Numbered from the stretch's first letter, positions 1 to 9,681 are shown. The stretch: 64,000 bases of DNA from Nocardiopsis sp. TSRI0078 (GCF_001905145.1 NZ_LWLB01000012.1:1-64000), one strand, 5' to 3'. Made by a program: numbers and translations. Notes: generated by a model not told the origin, from the sequence alone.

Positions 1-73
1 CAACTTCTGGGGACCAGTTCAGTCCGCCGGGGAGTGCGGGCCTTCGCCGTGTCCGGGGTCGACCTCAGTACGT

Positions 74-2047
74 CTAAGGCGTGTTCTCGAACAGGCGGAT
101 GGCGGGCGGGTCCGTCTCCGTCGGCGGGACCTTCAGGGACTTCAGGGCGAAGGACATGATGTCGTTGAACACCGGCCCGGCGGCCTCGCCGCCGTAGTAG
201 GTCTCCTTCGGGTTGTGCAGGACCACCTGGACCACGACCTGCGGGTCGTCGGCGGGCGCGAAGCCGGCGAAGGTGGCCGTGTAGCCGCCGCCCTCGTAGC
301 TTCCCGTCTCCGGGTTGATCCGGTTGGCGGTGCCGGTCTTCCCGGCGACCCGGTACCCCTCGATGCGGGCCTCGGGCGCGGTGCCCTCGTCGCTGGTGAC
401 CGCCTCCAGCATCAGCGCGAGCTGCTCGGCGGTCTCCTCGCCGACCACGCGCCTTCGCTCGGGCTCCTCCGCCGGGGTGAAGCGGCCGTCGGGGTCCACG
501 GTCCCGGCGACCACCCGGGGGGCCACCCGCACGCCGCCGTTGGCGATGGTGGAGTACACCGACGCCATCTGCACGGCGTTCACCGACAGGCCGTGGCCGA
601 TGGAGACCGACGGAAGCTGGGTGCCCCACCAGTCCTCGGGGTCGGTCAGCAGGCCCGCCTCCTCGCCGGGCAGCTGCAGCCCCGTCGGCTGGCCGAGCCC
701 GAAGTCCTTCATGTAGGAGTGCAGGACCCCGGCGCCCACCTGGTCGGCGATCTTGATGGTGCCGACGTTGCTGGACTGGGCCATGATGCCGTTGACCGTG
801 AGGCGCTGGGTGCCGTGGTCGGTGGAGTTGCGGAAGGTCTGGTCGAGGTACTCGATGCTGTAGGGCACGGTGTAGACCGTCTCCGGGGTGGTGACCCCCT
901 CCTCCAGCGCGGCACCCAGGGTGATGACCTTGTTGGTGCTGCCCGGCTCGAAGGTCTCGGCCACCGCGCCGTTGAGCCACTCCTCCGAGCTGCTGCTGGA
1001 GATGTCGCTCGGGGAGTAGGTCGGGTAGTCGGCCATGGCGAGGATCTCGCCGGTGCCGACCCGTTCCACGATGACGCTGCCCGCCTCGGCCTCCAGCTCC
1101 TCCACCCTGTCGGCGAGGGTCTGGGCGGCGTACCACTGGATCTCCTGGTCCAGGGTCAGCCGCACGTCCTGGCCGGGCACGGGCTCCTGGACCAGGCCGC
1201 CCGCCATGGGGATCTGGGTGCCGTCCATGCCCACCTCGACCCGGCGCTTGCCCGCCTCCCCGGCCAGGGTGTCGTCGAGGTAGCCCTCCAGCCCCTCCAG
1301 GCCATGGCCCTCGGCGCCGACGAAGCCGACCAGGTCGGCGGCTCCGGTCTCCCCCGGGTAGGCGCGCTCGTAGGAGACCTGCGAACCCAGCCCGGACAGG
1401 CCCAGCTCCTCCAGGTCCTCCCACTCCCCCGGCCGGACCTCGCGGGCGATCACCTCGTAGCGGCCGGGCTTGGCGTCCACCTTGGCCGCGACCTCGTCCC
1501 TGTCGAGGTGGAACCGGGCGGCGAGCTCGTCGATGAGCCGGGTGCGCTCCTCCGGATCGACCTCCTGGGGGTCCACGAAGACGGTGCGCACCTCCAGCGA
1601 CAAGGCGAACGGCTTGCCGTCCGCGTCGGTGATCTGGCCGCGCAGGGTGGGGATGTCGATGGTCTGCAGGCGCGTGTTGGAGGCCGCCTCGGCGTAGTGG
1701 TCGGCCTCCAGCCCCTGGATCTGCACCAGGCGCCCGGCGAAGAGCAGCAGGATCACCAGGATCAGTACCCCGCCGACCTTGATGCGCCCGTGCGGCCGGC
1801 CCCTGCGGAAGGTGCGGCGCAGCAGCGGCGGGGGCGGGGGTGGGGACGCCGGGCGGCGGCGGACGCGTTCGCCGCCGCGCGCCTCGCGCGGCACCCGTCC
1901 CCGGGAGCCCGCGGACGAGCGGGGACGCGCTCCGCCGTCGGGGCGCCGCGGTTCGCGCTGGGGGCGCTTACTGGGCCGAAAGCCCGAGCGGCTGGCCGCT
2001 CCGGGCCTGCGGGGGTCTCGGGGGCGCCGGTCCCTGGGTGTGCTCAC
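74..2047 (-). CDS. ftsI: Septal peptidoglycan transpeptidase FtsI (class B PBP)
   Basis: Class B penicillin-binding protein that cross-links peptidoglycan at the division septum. The 657 residues start with a basic, Arg/Pro-rich cytoplasmic tail of about 90 residues, followed by one membrane anchor near residues 92-113 (GGVLILVILLLFAG), a PBP dimerisation region and the transpeptidase domain. The three active-site motifs are intact: STNK near residue 370 (nucleophile Ser), SSN near 424 and KTGT near 570. The GTG start overlaps the ftsL stop as GTGA, so the two are translationally coupled. The gene is last in the visible mraZ-rsmH-ftsL-ftsI cluster; the mur genes would lie beyond the window edge. 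The long basic tail is typical of actinobacterial FtsI. Confidence 0.95.
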   Translation of the reverse strand: MSTPRDRRPRDPRRPGAASRSGFRPSKRPQREPRRPDGGARPRSSAGSRGRVPREARGGERVRRRPASPPPPPPLLRRTFRRGRPHGRIKVGGVLILVILLLFAGRLVQIQGLEADHYAEAASNTRLQTIDIPTLRGQITDADGKPFALSLEVRTVFVDPQEVDPEERTRLIDELAARFHLDRDEVAAKVDAKPGRYEVIAREVRPGEWEDLEELGLSGLGSQVSYERAYPGETGAADLVGFVGAEGHGLEGLEGYLDDTLAGEAGKRRVEVGMDGTQIPMAGGLVQEPVPGQDVRLTLDQEIQWYAAQTLADRVEELEAEAGSVIVERVGTGEILAMADYPTYSPSDISSSSSEEWLNGAVAETFEPGSTNKVITLGAALEEGVTTPETVYTVPYSIEYLDQTFRNSTDHGTQRLTVNGIMAQSSNVGTIKIADQVGAGVLHSYMKDFGLGQPTGLQLPGEEAGLLTDPEDWWGTQLPSVSIGHGLSVNAVQMASVYSTIANGGVRVAPRVVAGTVDPDGRFTPAEEPERRRVVGEETAEQLALMLEAVTSDEGTAPEARIEGYRVAGKTGTANRINPETGSYEGGGYTATFAGFAPADDPQVVVQVVLHNPKETYYGGEAAGPVFNDIMSFALKSLKVPPTETDPPAIRLFENTP

Positions 2048-2475
2048 TCACCGCTCCCTGCGTTCCCTGTGACCTCACCGCGCCCGGGGTCGAGGAAGCG
2101 CGGTGCCTCCCCCTGCTCCATGCCCATGGCCTCGGCCTCCTCCGCGATGCGCTCGGGGCTCTGCAGGCGGGCGACGGTGTCGCTCAGCTCCTGCTCCTCG
2201 TAGGACATCTGCTGGTTCTGCTCCTGGAGGTTGGCGATGGTGAAGGCCCCCTCGGCCACGACGCCGCGCAGCACGAGCAGGCCGACCAGGGCGCCGCCGA
2301 GCAGGCAGAGGATGAGCAGGACGAAGGGGATGCGCGGCGCCCGCGCCTGGGCGCCCGCCCTGGCGCGTGCGCGTTCCGCGGTCGGGGGCGCGGGGGCGCG
2401 TCCGGGGGCCGCGGCCCCCGCCGCGGCCTTCCTGCCGCGGGCGGGTGCGCGGCGCGTGTCCGTCCTCGTGCTCAT
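2044..2475 (-). CDS. ftsL: Cell division protein FtsL-like (septum formation initiator type)
   Basis: Small bitopic division protein of 143 residues. It has an Ala/Arg-rich cytoplasmic N-terminus of about 47 residues, one membrane helix (PFVLLILCLLGGALVGLLVL), then an extracytoplasmic coiled-coil segment (LQEQNQQMSYEEQELSDTVARL) that normally pairs with FtsB/DivIC and activates FtsWI. Identity rests mainly on position between rsmH and ftsI and on this topology, because FtsL sequences diverge fast. It starts 9 nt after the rsmH stop and its TGA overlaps the ftsI GTG. Confidence 0.85.
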   Translation of the reverse strand: MSTRTDTRRAPARGRKAAAGAAAPGRAPAPPTAERARARAGAQARAPRIPFVLLILCLLGGALVGLLVLRGVVAEGAFTIANLQEQNQQMSYEEQELSDTVARLQSPERIAEEAEAMGMEQGEAPRFLDPGRGEVTGNAGSGE

Positions 2476-2484
2476 CTGGTCTCC

Positions 2485-3537
2485 CTACTGCCGCGGCGGC
2501 CGCACGCGTTCGGCCGCACGGAGGCGGGCCGACTGGGCGCGCGGATTGCGTTCGTTCTCTTCGTCCGTGGGGAGTTCGGCCCCCCTGGTGAGAAGCCGGA
2601 GCTCGGGCTGCCGGTCGGGGAGGGGGACGGGCAGGTCGGCGGGGGTGGTGTCGGTGGACAGTGCGGCCAGCGCCCTCTTGGTCATCCTGTCCTCCAGGGA
2701 GTGGTAGGACAGCACGGCGATGCGCCCGCCCATGCCCAGGCGCGCGACGGCCGCGGGCAGGGCGCGTTCGAGGATGGACAGTTCGGCGTTGACCTCGATG
2801 CGCAGACCCTGGAAGGTGCGCTTGGCGGGGTGGCCCCCGGTGCGGCGGGTGGCCGCGGGGATGGCCTCGCGCACCAGCTCGGCCAGCTCGCGGGTGGACT
2901 CGATGGGCGCCTGGGCGCGGCGGCGCTCGATGGCCCTGGCCACACGCGAGGCGAAGCGCTCCTCGCCGTAGGTGCGCAGGACGCGGGTGAGCTCGGCGAA
3001 CGGGTAGGTGTTGACCACCTCGGCCGCGGTGAGGGACTGGGTGCGGTCCATGCGCATGTCCAGGGGCGCGTCGTGGGCGTAGGCGAAACCGCGGTCGGTC
3101 TCGTCCAGCTGCGGCGAGGACACGCCGAGGTCGAGCAGGACCGCGTCGGCCTCGGCCGCGCCCGCCTCGTCCAGGGCTCGCGGGATGTCGGAGTAGACCG
3201 CGTGCACGAAGTGGGTGCGGTCGGCGTGGGGGGCCAGGCGTTCGGCGCTGCGCTCCAGGGCGGTGGTGTCGCGGTCGACGCCGACCAGGCGCATCTCGGG
3301 GCACGCCTTGAGCAGTGCCTCGGAGTGGCCGCCCAGGCCCAGGGTCCCGTCGACGAGCACGGCTCCGGGCCTGCTCAGGGCGGGGGCGAGCAGTTCCACG
3401 ATCCGGTCGAGCATCACGGGTACGTGCAGGGGGTCGAGTCCGGCACGGGCCGCCGCCACGCGCGCCTCGATGCCTCGTTCGCCGTCCGGGCGGGCGCCGT
3501 CGTCCCCCGAGCCGCCGTGCTGCCGGATGTCCCCCAT
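2485..3537 (-). CDS. rsmH: 16S rRNA (cytosine1402-N4)-methyltransferase RsmH
   Basis: SAM-dependent methyltransferase (MraW family) that N4-methylates C1402 in the decoding centre of 16S rRNA. Family landmarks are present: [13 protein letters not shown] near the N-terminus, the SAM loop [40 protein letters not shown], and [11 protein letters not shown] near the C-terminus. I chose the ATG at 3537 because GGAGGA lies about 10 nt upstream; an in-frame GTG at 3555 would add six residues. It is second in the division cluster, 281 nt downstream of mraZ. The gap between them shows no gene. Confidence 0.95.
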   Translation of the reverse strand: MGDIRQHGGSGDDGARPDGERGIEARVAAARAGLDPLHVPVMLDRIVELLAPALSRPGAVLVDGTLGLGGHSEALLKACPEMRLVGVDRDTTALERSAERLAPHADRTHFVHAVYSDIPRALDEAGAAEADAVLLDLGVSSPQLDETDRGFAYAHDAPLDMRMDRTQSLTAAEVVNTYPFAELTRVLRTYGEERFASRVARAIERRRAQAPIESTRELAELVREAIPAATRRTGGHPAKRTFQGLRIEVNAELSILERALPAAVARLGMGGRIAVLSYHSLEDRMTKRALAALSTDTTPADLPVPLPDRQPELRLLTRGAELPTDEENERNPRAQSARLRAAERVRPPRQ

Positions 3538-3818
3538 GCGCTGCTGTTCCTCCACGCTGTCACCGTCTTCCCCCGAGTCGCCGCGGCCGCACCATGACCG
3601 GTGCGCGCTCCACGGTGTCCCTGCGTGGCCCGGCGGATTCCGGCGGGCCTCCGGACACGGCCGCTATTGTCCACCTTTCGGCGGACCCGCGTTCACGACC
3701 TGGCACCGGGGAAGTCGCGCCAGCTCGCGGGACACCGCGCCCGGAGGCCGTTGCCGGACTCCGGCTTGCGAGGGTGTGGACTGTGTGCTGGTCGGACCGG
3801 CGGCGACTTCCGCCGGGG

Positions 3819-4250
3819 TCACAGCACCCCGGGCAGCACCTCCTCCGACAGCTGCGCGAACGCGGGCTCCTGCTCGGCCTCGTAGTCCGACCACGCCCCG
3901 GCGTCCCAGATCTCCAGGCGCGTGTTGGCGCCGATCACGACGCATTCGCGGTCCAGACCCGCGTACTCGCGCAGCTTGGCCGGAATGGTGACCCTGCCCT
4001 GCCTGTCGCAGCTCTCGTCCGAGGCGCTGGCGAAGAGGACCCTGCTGTAGTCGCGGACCGCCTTGGCGGTGACCGGGGTGCTGGCGAGCGCGTCGGTGAT
4101 GCGCCGGAACTCCTCCGTCGGAAAGACGTAGAGGCAGCGTTCCTGGCCCTTGGTGATCACCAACCCCCCCGACAGCTCGTCGCGGTACTTCGCGGGAAGG
4201 AAGAGCCGTCCCTTCTGGTCGAGGCGCGGCGTGTGGGTGCCGAGGAACAC
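3819..4250 (-). CDS. mraZ: Transcriptional regulator MraZ
   Basis: AbrB-fold DNA-binding protein of 143 residues with two tandem SpoVT/AbrB-like half domains. Each carries the MraZ signature ([16 protein letters not shown] near residue 10, [16 protein letters not shown] near residue 85). Family members form ring oligomers that bind direct repeats upstream of their own gene and control the division cluster. The GTG at 4250 is preferred over the ATG 90 nt further upstream because GGAGGTGGGAGC precedes it and the family begins with MFLGT. The upstream operator and promoter are listed separately. Confidence 0.95.
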   Translation of the reverse strand: MFLGTHTPRLDQKGRLFLPAKYRDELSGGLVITKGQERCLYVFPTEEFRRITDALASTPVTAKAVRDYSRVLFASASDESCDRQGRVTIPAKLREYAGLDRECVVIGANTRLEIWDAGAWSDYEAEQEPAFAQLSEEVLPGVL

Positions 4251-4289
4251 GCTCCCACCTCCTCTCCCTCGAAGCGGAGAATTCACCCT

Positions 4290-4325
4290 CTCCACGTTGC
4301 TCCACCTTACTCCACTCTTCCCCAC
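4290..4325 (-). promoter_or_regulatory. MraZ operator: four boxes at 10-bp spacing
   Basis: On the minus strand, reading toward mraZ, the hexamers GTGGGG, GTGGAG, GTGGAG and GTGGAG start exactly 10 bp apart (plus-strand complements at 4320, 4310, 4300 and 4290). A helical-turn array of TGGG/TGGA boxes directly before mraZ is the known MraZ operator arrangement. The boxes overlap the predicted core promoter, which fits autorepression. Confidence 0.85.
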
Positions 4326-4331
4326 CGTCAA
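4304..4331 (-). promoter_or_regulatory. Predicted promoter of the mraZ cluster
   Basis: Minus-strand TTGACG (4331-4326) and TAAGGT (4309-4304) are separated by 16 bp and resemble vegetative sigma elements. The start would fall near 4297, giving a leader of about 47 nt before the mraZ GTG. Three of the four MraZ boxes lie within or next to this core promoter. Predicted from sequence only. Confidence 0.6.
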
Positions 4332-4392
4332 CAGCTCCAATCAGGATTCAGACCCCGAAGAATCGATAAATGCGCAGGTCAGGACGCTGAGC

Positions 4393-4434
4393 GTGGAGGT
4401 GGGGGAGAGTGGAGCGCGAAGTGGGGGCGTGGAG
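4393..4434 (+). promoter_or_regulatory. Second cluster of MraZ-like boxes, opposite orientation
   Basis: On the plus strand five hexamers of the form GTGG(A/G)G begin at 4393, 4399, 4409, 4421 and 4429. Only 4399 to 4409 keeps the exact 10-bp spacing, but the mean is about 9 bp. They point toward moxR, about 330 bp before its start. They may be a second MraZ target or a decayed copy of the operator. The rest of the mraZ-moxR gap shows no gene. Confidence 0.4.
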
Positions 4435-4760
4435 TGTCGCCGGGTCGGCCCGAAGCGGTGTGCGGGTACCGCACGGGCGTCCTCCGACGACCCTCGCACT
4501 CCCGGCCCGGGCCACGTGCGGGTTTCGGGGAGGAGGCCGCGGTCCGCCGGTGCGCTGACCAGCGTCCCCGGCTCCCGCACGAGGGGGGGAAGTGACCCTG
4601 ATTGGCGCATATTGTGCTCTCGCGGGTGGCTGGTGCGTATCCTGGTGGTCCTCCTTGGGCCACCCGGCCAGGGTTGAGACCGACCAGGGGGAACCGGGGG
4701 GCTTGCGAGCCTCGGTTCCGCAGACCGACACACGGAGCCATAGGGAGCGGGAGGGGTCTG

Positions 4761-5753
4761 GTGTCACTCGGCACACACCACGGCGGTCGCGGGGGCGGCG
4801 TCCAGGAGGACGTCGGTGAGATCGTCGCCGTGGCCGACCGCGTCCGCGGCGCCATCGAGACCGTCATCGAGGGCAAGCCGGAGGTCCTGCGCCTGGCGCT
4901 GACGGTCCTGCTCGCCGAGGGCCACCTGCTCATCGAGGACGTTCCCGGCGTCGGCAAGACCATGCTGGCCAAGGCCCTGGGCCGGGCCGTCGACTGCTCC
5001 GTGCAGCGCGTCCAGTTCACCCCGGACCTGCTGCCCAGCGACATCACCGGCGTCAGCGTCTACCACCAGGACCGGCGCGAGTTCGAGTTCAACCCCGGGC
5101 CGGTGTTCGCCAACATCGTGCTGGGCGACGAGATCAACCGGGCCTCGCCCAAGACCCAGGCCGCCCTGCTGGAGTGCATGGCCGAGCGGCAGGTCAGCGT
5201 CGACGGCCAGACCCGCACCCTGGAGCGGCCGTTCATGGTGGTGGCCACCCAGAACCCCGCCGACATGGAGGGCACCTACGCCCTGCCCGAGGCCCAGCGC
5301 GACCGGTTCATGGCCCGCGTCTCGGTCGGCTACCCCGCCCCCCAGGCCGAGCTCGACATGATCGACTCGCACAGTTCCCGCTCACCGCTGGACGGCCTGG
5401 CGCCCGTCACCAGCGCCGCCCAGATCCGCGACCTCGCCGACCGGGTGCACTCGGTACACGTGGCCCCGGGCATGCGCCGCTACGTCGTGGACCTGGTCAA
5501 CGCCACCCGGACCGCCCCCGAGCTGCGTCTGGGCGCCTCTCCCCGCGCGACCCTGCACCTGGTGCGGGCCGCCCGCGCCTACGCCGCCCTGGACGGACGG
5601 CACTACGTCGTTCCCGACGACGTGCAGGCCCTGGCCGTGCCGGTGCTCGCGCACCGCCTCCTGCCCGGGCCGGAGGCGCAGATGGAGCGGCTCTCCCCCG
5701 AGCAGATCGTGGCCAAACTGGTCGCGCGCCTGCCCGTCCCCGGCCCCCAGTAA
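4761..5753 (+). CDS. MoxR-family AAA+ ATPase
   Basis: AAA+ ATPase of the MoxR type (330 residues), usually a chaperone that matures partner complexes together with DUF58/VWA proteins. It has Walker A GVPGVGKT near residue 58, a Walker B/MoxR box LGDEINRASPKTQAALLECM, sensor 1 in VVATQNP, and the C-terminal AAA lid. The GTG at 4761 was chosen because GGGAGGGG lies 5 nt upstream; the frame stays open further upstream, but that stretch is promoter region. It begins a plus-strand set with the DUF58 protein and transglutaminase, divergent from the division cluster. Confidence 0.9.
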   Translation: MSLGTHHGGRGGGVQEDVGEIVAVADRVRGAIETVIEGKPEVLRLALTVLLAEGHLLIEDVPGVGKTMLAKALGRAVDCSVQRVQFTPDLLPSDITGVSVYHQDRREFEFNPGPVFANIVLGDEINRASPKTQAALLECMAERQVSVDGQTRTLERPFMVVATQNPADMEGTYALPEAQRDRFMARVSVGYPAPQAELDMIDSHSSRSPLDGLAPVTSAAQIRDLADRVHSVHVAPGMRRYVVDLVNATRTAPELRLGASPRATLHLVRAARAYAALDGRHYVVPDDVQALAVPVLAHRLLPGPEAQMERLSPEQIVAKLVARLPVPGPQ

Positions 5754-5815
5754 CCCCGCTCCCCCGACACCCCGCCCCTTCGTCCCCTGTTCGCATCCGC
5801 CCCGAGAGAGGGTCC

Positions 5816-7078
5816 ATGCGCCCGCACCGAACCCTCACCGCACGAGGCGCCTGCATGCTCGCCTTCGGCCTGGTCGCCCTGGTGTCCGGTCTCCTCGTGG
5901 GACAGCGCGAGATCGTGGGCGTGGGCGTGCTGCTGGTCGCCGTCCCGCCGCTGTCGGCGCTGACGGTCCTGGGCGCCGCCTCGCGCCTCGTGCACAGCCG
6001 TACCGTGACCCCCGCCCGGATCCGGGCCGGATACGACGCCCGGGTGCAGGTGCGCGTGGGCAACTCCTCGCCGACCTGGCCGGTGGCCTCGGTGTCGGTG
6101 TCGGACACGCTGCCCGTCCCACTGGGTGTCGAGCCCCGCTACACGGTGGGCTACCTGGGGCCGCGCGCCGTACGCGACGTCGGCTACCTGGTACGGCCCG
6201 CCGTACGCGGGAGCTATCCCATCGGCCCCCTGCGGGTCGGGGTGACCGATCCGCTGGGGTGCGTGCGGGTCAGCCGCCACGTGGGCGCGCCCTCGCACCT
6301 TCTCGTGACCCCGGTGACCGTCCCGCTGGGCCCGCTGGGCGCCGCCGACGGGTCCGCGGGCGAGGACTCCCCGCGCCGTTCGGTGAGCGGCGCCGGGGAA
6401 CAGGACCCGGTTCCGCGCGAGTACCGGTACGGAGACGACCTGCGCAGGGTGCACTGGCGATCCACCGCCAAGCACGGTGAGCTGATGGTGCGCCGGGACG
6501 AGCAGCACTGGCGCGAGAACAGCACGGTCCTGCTGGACACGCGGCGCGGCGCGCACGGCGCCGCGGGCCCCTCGGGGTCCCTGGAGACCGCGGTGAGCGT
6601 GGCCGCCTCCGTGGCGGTGAACCTGCTCGGAAGCGGGCACGACCTGCGCTTCCACACCGAGCGGGGCCGGATGGAGACCGCGACCGCGGCCGGCGTCCTG
6701 GACGGCCTGGCCGTCACGGAGCCCTCCGACACCGCGGGTCTCCTCGGCGGGATCGGCATGATGGCCGACGCCCGAGGGACCGCCGGCCTGGTGGTGGCGG
6801 TACTGGGCGCGGTCGGCCCGGAGGAGGCCGCCGCGCTGTCCCGGACGGGCGGCGGGCTCCGCGTCGCCGTACTGTGCGTGCACGCCGCCTGGCCCGGACC
6901 CGACACCCTGGGCGGGGTCCGCGACGTGCTGGCCGGCGCCGGGTGGCACGTCATCGTCCTGTCCTCCGCCGCCGAACTGCCGCCGCTGTGGAGCCGCGCG
7001 ACCGGGTCGACCGCGGCGGCGCCCACCGCGAGGACCGCACGCACCGGCCCGCACACCCCCGGGAGGGGACCGCGTTGA
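5816..7078 (+). CDS. DUF58 domain protein (MoxR partner)
   Basis: Membrane protein of 420 residues with two adjacent N-terminal membrane segments (about residues 11-50), a beta-rich middle region, and the DUF58 signature near residue 200 (VPREYRYGDDLRRVHWRSTA). DUF58 proteins carry a VWA-like fold and are standard partners of MoxR ATPases. The ATG at 5816 follows GAGAGAGGG. The stop overlaps the next gene's TTG start as TTGA. The Ala/Thr-rich C-terminal end has no recognisable domain. The exact process served by this trio is unknown. Confidence 0.85.
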   Translation: MRPHRTLTARGACMLAFGLVALVSGLLVGQREIVGVGVLLVAVPPLSALTVLGAASRLVHSRTVTPARIRAGYDARVQVRVGNSSPTWPVASVSVSDTLPVPLGVEPRYTVGYLGPRAVRDVGYLVRPAVRGSYPIGPLRVGVTDPLGCVRVSRHVGAPSHLLVTPVTVPLGPLGAADGSAGEDSPRRSVSGAGEQDPVPREYRYGDDLRRVHWRSTAKHGELMVRRDEQHWRENSTVLLDTRRGAHGAAGPSGSLETAVSVAASVAVNLLGSGHDLRFHTERGRMETATAAGVLDGLAVTEPSDTAGLLGGIGMMADARGTAGLVVAVLGAVGPEEAAALSRTGGGLRVAVLCVHAAWPGPDTLGGVRDVLAGAGWHVIVLSSAAELPPLWSRATGSTAAAPTARTARTGPHTPGRGPR

Positions 7079-9492
7079 GAGCACTGATGCCCCTGGGTTC
7101 CCTGGCCTGCATGCTGATGGCACTGCCCCTGCTGGGTTCGCTCGTGCGCGGCGGGACGTGGTGGGTCCCGGCCTTCGTCATGATGGCGGCGGTGGCCGGC
7201 GTGTCCGCGCTGTACCGGTTGAGCCGGTGGAACACGTTCCCGGTGCCGTTCCTGCAGGCGCTCGTGGCGGCTCTCCTGGTCACCCCGCTGTTCGCCGGGC
7301 ACGTCGCCCCCCTCGGGCTGCTGCCCACCGACCAGGTGCTGGCGCACCTGGTGCTGGCGTTCGAGCAGGGCGTGGACACCATCAACGGCAGCACGCCGCC
7401 GGTCTCCTCCTCCGCCGGGGTCATGCTAATCATCGCGCTGGCCCTCACGATCCTCACGGTCGCCGCGGACTTCCTCGCGGTGACGGCACGCTGCCCCGGC
7501 ATGGTCGGCGGCCTGCTGCTGGCGCTGGTGTCGGTGCCGCTGATCGTGGACGACTCCGGAGTGGGCTGGCTGCCCGCGGCCGCCTGCGCGACCGGCTTCC
7601 TGCTGCTGCTCGCGATGGACATGTGGCTGCGCGGCCACGAGTGGGGGATGCCCGTCCCCGAGCCCGGCCGGCACGGTTCCCGAGCAGGGGCCCTGGGGGC
7701 GGTGCGCAGGGCGGTGACGGTGTCGCTGGCCTCGGCGGCCGCGGTGCTGCTGGCTCTGACGGTGCCGCTGGCGCTGCCCTCGCTGCGTACCGACGCGCTC
7801 CACACGATGGCCGACGGAACCTACATCGGCACGGGCGGCGACCTCATCACCACCACGCACCCGCTGGTCTCCCTGCGCCGTGATCTGGCCTTCTCCGACC
7901 GCACGGTGCTGACCTACCGGACCGACACCGAGCAGCCCGAGTACCTGCGCACGTACGTGCTGGACGAGTTCGACGGCGTGAACTGGACGATGACCCCGGT
8001 GAACGCCTCGATCGACGCCAGGGTCGACGGAGAGCTGCCGCTGCCGACCGGGTGGGGCTCGGCTCCCTCCGATGGCGTGGTGACCACGCGGATCTCGCTG
8101 GACTCGGAGACGCCGCGGATGGACTTCCTGCCACTGCCGTACTGGGCGCGCACGGTGAGGGCGACCGGTGAGTGGTACGTCGATCCCAGGAGCCTCATGG
8201 TGTTCACCACCGACAGCGCTCCCACGGGTCTGAGCTTCACCGTGGAGACCGTGGACCGGGTGCCGACGGCCGAGGAGCTGTCCGACACCGGGAGCCCGCG
8301 GTCGCTGCCGGGCGACTACCGGAACCTGCCGCGCGGGCTGGACCCGCGTGTGCAGGAGCTGACCGACGCGTTGACCGAGGGGGCGCGGACCCCCTACGAG
8401 CGGGCGGTGGCGCTGCAGGAGTACTTCACGGGGGGCGCGTTCACCTACGACCTGGACCCGCCCGCGGTGCCCACCGACGCCGATCCGCTCGTCCACTTCC
8501 TGCTGGAGGACCGGGTGGGCTACTGCGAGCAGTTCGCGGGGGCGATGGCCGTCATGGCCCGGCAGGCCGGCATCCCGGCGCGGGTGGCGGTGGGCTACAC
8601 CGCGGGCGAGCGCCTGGGCGACGGCCGGTGGTCGGTGTCGTCGGGCGACGCCCACGCGTGGCCGGAGCTGTACTTCGAGGGAGTGGGCTGGGTGCGCTTC
8701 GAGCCGACCCCGGCCGCGGCCGACGGGCAGGGCTCGGCGTCGGTGCCCGACTACGCGCGGGGCTCGGAGGAGGGCTCGGACGGCCCGGGCACCGTCCCCG
8801 AGGAGCCCGACCTCCCGTCCGACGAGGCGCCGGAGCGGCCCGAGGACGACGGGGCACCCGAGGAGGTGCCGAGCCGGGCACCCGAGGAGAGCGAGGAGCC
8901 CGAGGACGAGCCGACCTCGTCGGCGGCGCCCGGCGACGACGCCGGGACCGGCACGGGTCCGGCGTGGCTGTCCGCGGCGGGTGCCGCGGCGGCCGGGCTG
9001 CTGCTGTTGGCGCTGCCCGCTCTGGTCCGCGCCCTGGTGCGCTGGTCCCGGATGTCCGCGCTGTCGGCGGGTGCCGCCGGAGCCTCGGGGGCGCACAGCG
9101 CCTGGCGGGAGCTGCGGGACACGTGCCTGGACCTGGGCGGTACGTGGGCTCTGGCGGAGAGCCCGCGGGCCACGGCCGAGCGTCTGGCCCGTTCGGGACC
9201 GGCGCCGAGGACGGCGGAGCCGGGAGGACTGATGTCGGGTGCGGCGCCGGGACCGGTGTCGCCGCAGGCCGCGGAGGCGCTGTGGCGCCTGGCCCTGGCC
9301 GAGGAGGCGGCGCGTTACGCGCCCTCGCCCAAACCCCCGGAGGGGCTGCGCGAGGACCTGCGGACGGCCCTCGCCGGGCTGGTCGCGGTGGTCGGCCCGG
9401 CGGCACGCGTCCGCGCGGTGCTGCTGCCCCGCTCACTGGCTCCGTGGCGCCGTCCGCGTCCGGCCCCGGGCCCCGAGCCCGTGACCCCGTAG
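7075..9492 (+). CDS. TgpA-type membrane transglutaminase-like protein
   Basis: Large membrane protein (805 residues) with five to six N-terminal helices (DUF3488-like), an extracellular transglutaminase-like domain with the Cys-His-Asp core (GYCEQF near residue 483, DAHAWPELYF near 525, then VRFEPTP), an acidic Pro/Glu/Ser-rich linker (about residues 560-630), one more helix and a C-terminal DUF4129-like segment. The start is TTG at 7075, set by GGGAGGGG 6 nt upstream; it overlaps the DUF58 stop. Such proteins are thought to act on cell-envelope proteins, as protease or amidase rather than cross-linker. The unit ends at the hairpin at 9682-9728. Confidence 0.88.
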   Translation: MRALMPLGSLACMLMALPLLGSLVRGGTWWVPAFVMMAAVAGVSALYRLSRWNTFPVPFLQALVAALLVTPLFAGHVAPLGLLPTDQVLAHLVLAFEQGVDTINGSTPPVSSSAGVMLIIALALTILTVAADFLAVTARCPGMVGGLLLALVSVPLIVDDSGVGWLPAAACATGFLLLLAMDMWLRGHEWGMPVPEPGRHGSRAGALGAVRRAVTVSLASAAAVLLALTVPLALPSLRTDALHTMADGTYIGTGGDLITTTHPLVSLRRDLAFSDRTVLTYRTDTEQPEYLRTYVLDEFDGVNWTMTPVNASIDARVDGELPLPTGWGSAPSDGVVTTRISLDSETPRMDFLPLPYWARTVRATGEWYVDPRSLMVFTTDSAPTGLSFTVETVDRVPTAEELSDTGSPRSLPGDYRNLPRGLDPRVQELTDALTEGARTPYERAVALQEYFTGGAFTYDLDPPAVPTDADPLVHFLLEDRVGYCEQFAGAMAVMARQAGIPARVAVGYTAGERLGDGRWSVSSGDAHAWPELYFEGVGWVRFEPTPAAADGQGSASVPDYARGSEEGSDGPGTVPEEPDLPSDEAPERPEDDGAPEEVPSRAPEESEEPEDEPTSSAAPGDDAGTGTGPAWLSAAGAAAAGLLLLALPALVRALVRWSRMSALSAGAAGASGAHSAWRELRDTCLDLGGTWALAESPRATAERLARSGPAPRTAEPGGLMSGAAPGPVSPQAAEALWRLALAEEAARYAPSPKPPEGLREDLRTALAGLVAVVGPAARVRAVLLPRSLAPWRRPRPAPGPEPVTP

Positions 9493-9681
9493 CCCCGGCC
9501 GCGCACGCCGCCGGCTGACGTGCGGGGTCTCTCCCAGCGGCCCTGTGGTCCTGCTTCCGGTGGCACCGTCGGCGCCCCGCGGCGGCGCCGGGAGCGGGAC
9601 CGCTCCGGGCGGGCGCGCCCGGTGGGCCTTCCCGGCCGGCGCCGCGAAAGGCCCGCGGGGGAAGCCGCTTCGGGACACGAG

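Noticed and set aside
215-2203. Long open frame opposite ftsI
   Set aside because: The product is repetitive Gly/Val/Leu/His/Arg-rich sequence with no motif; it is the antisense shadow of a very GC-rich gene, and ftsI has all catalytic motifs.
3538-3818. Small gene between mraZ and rsmH
   Set aside because: No frame there has a ribosome site plus plausible protein composition; it is left as leader sequence of rsmH.
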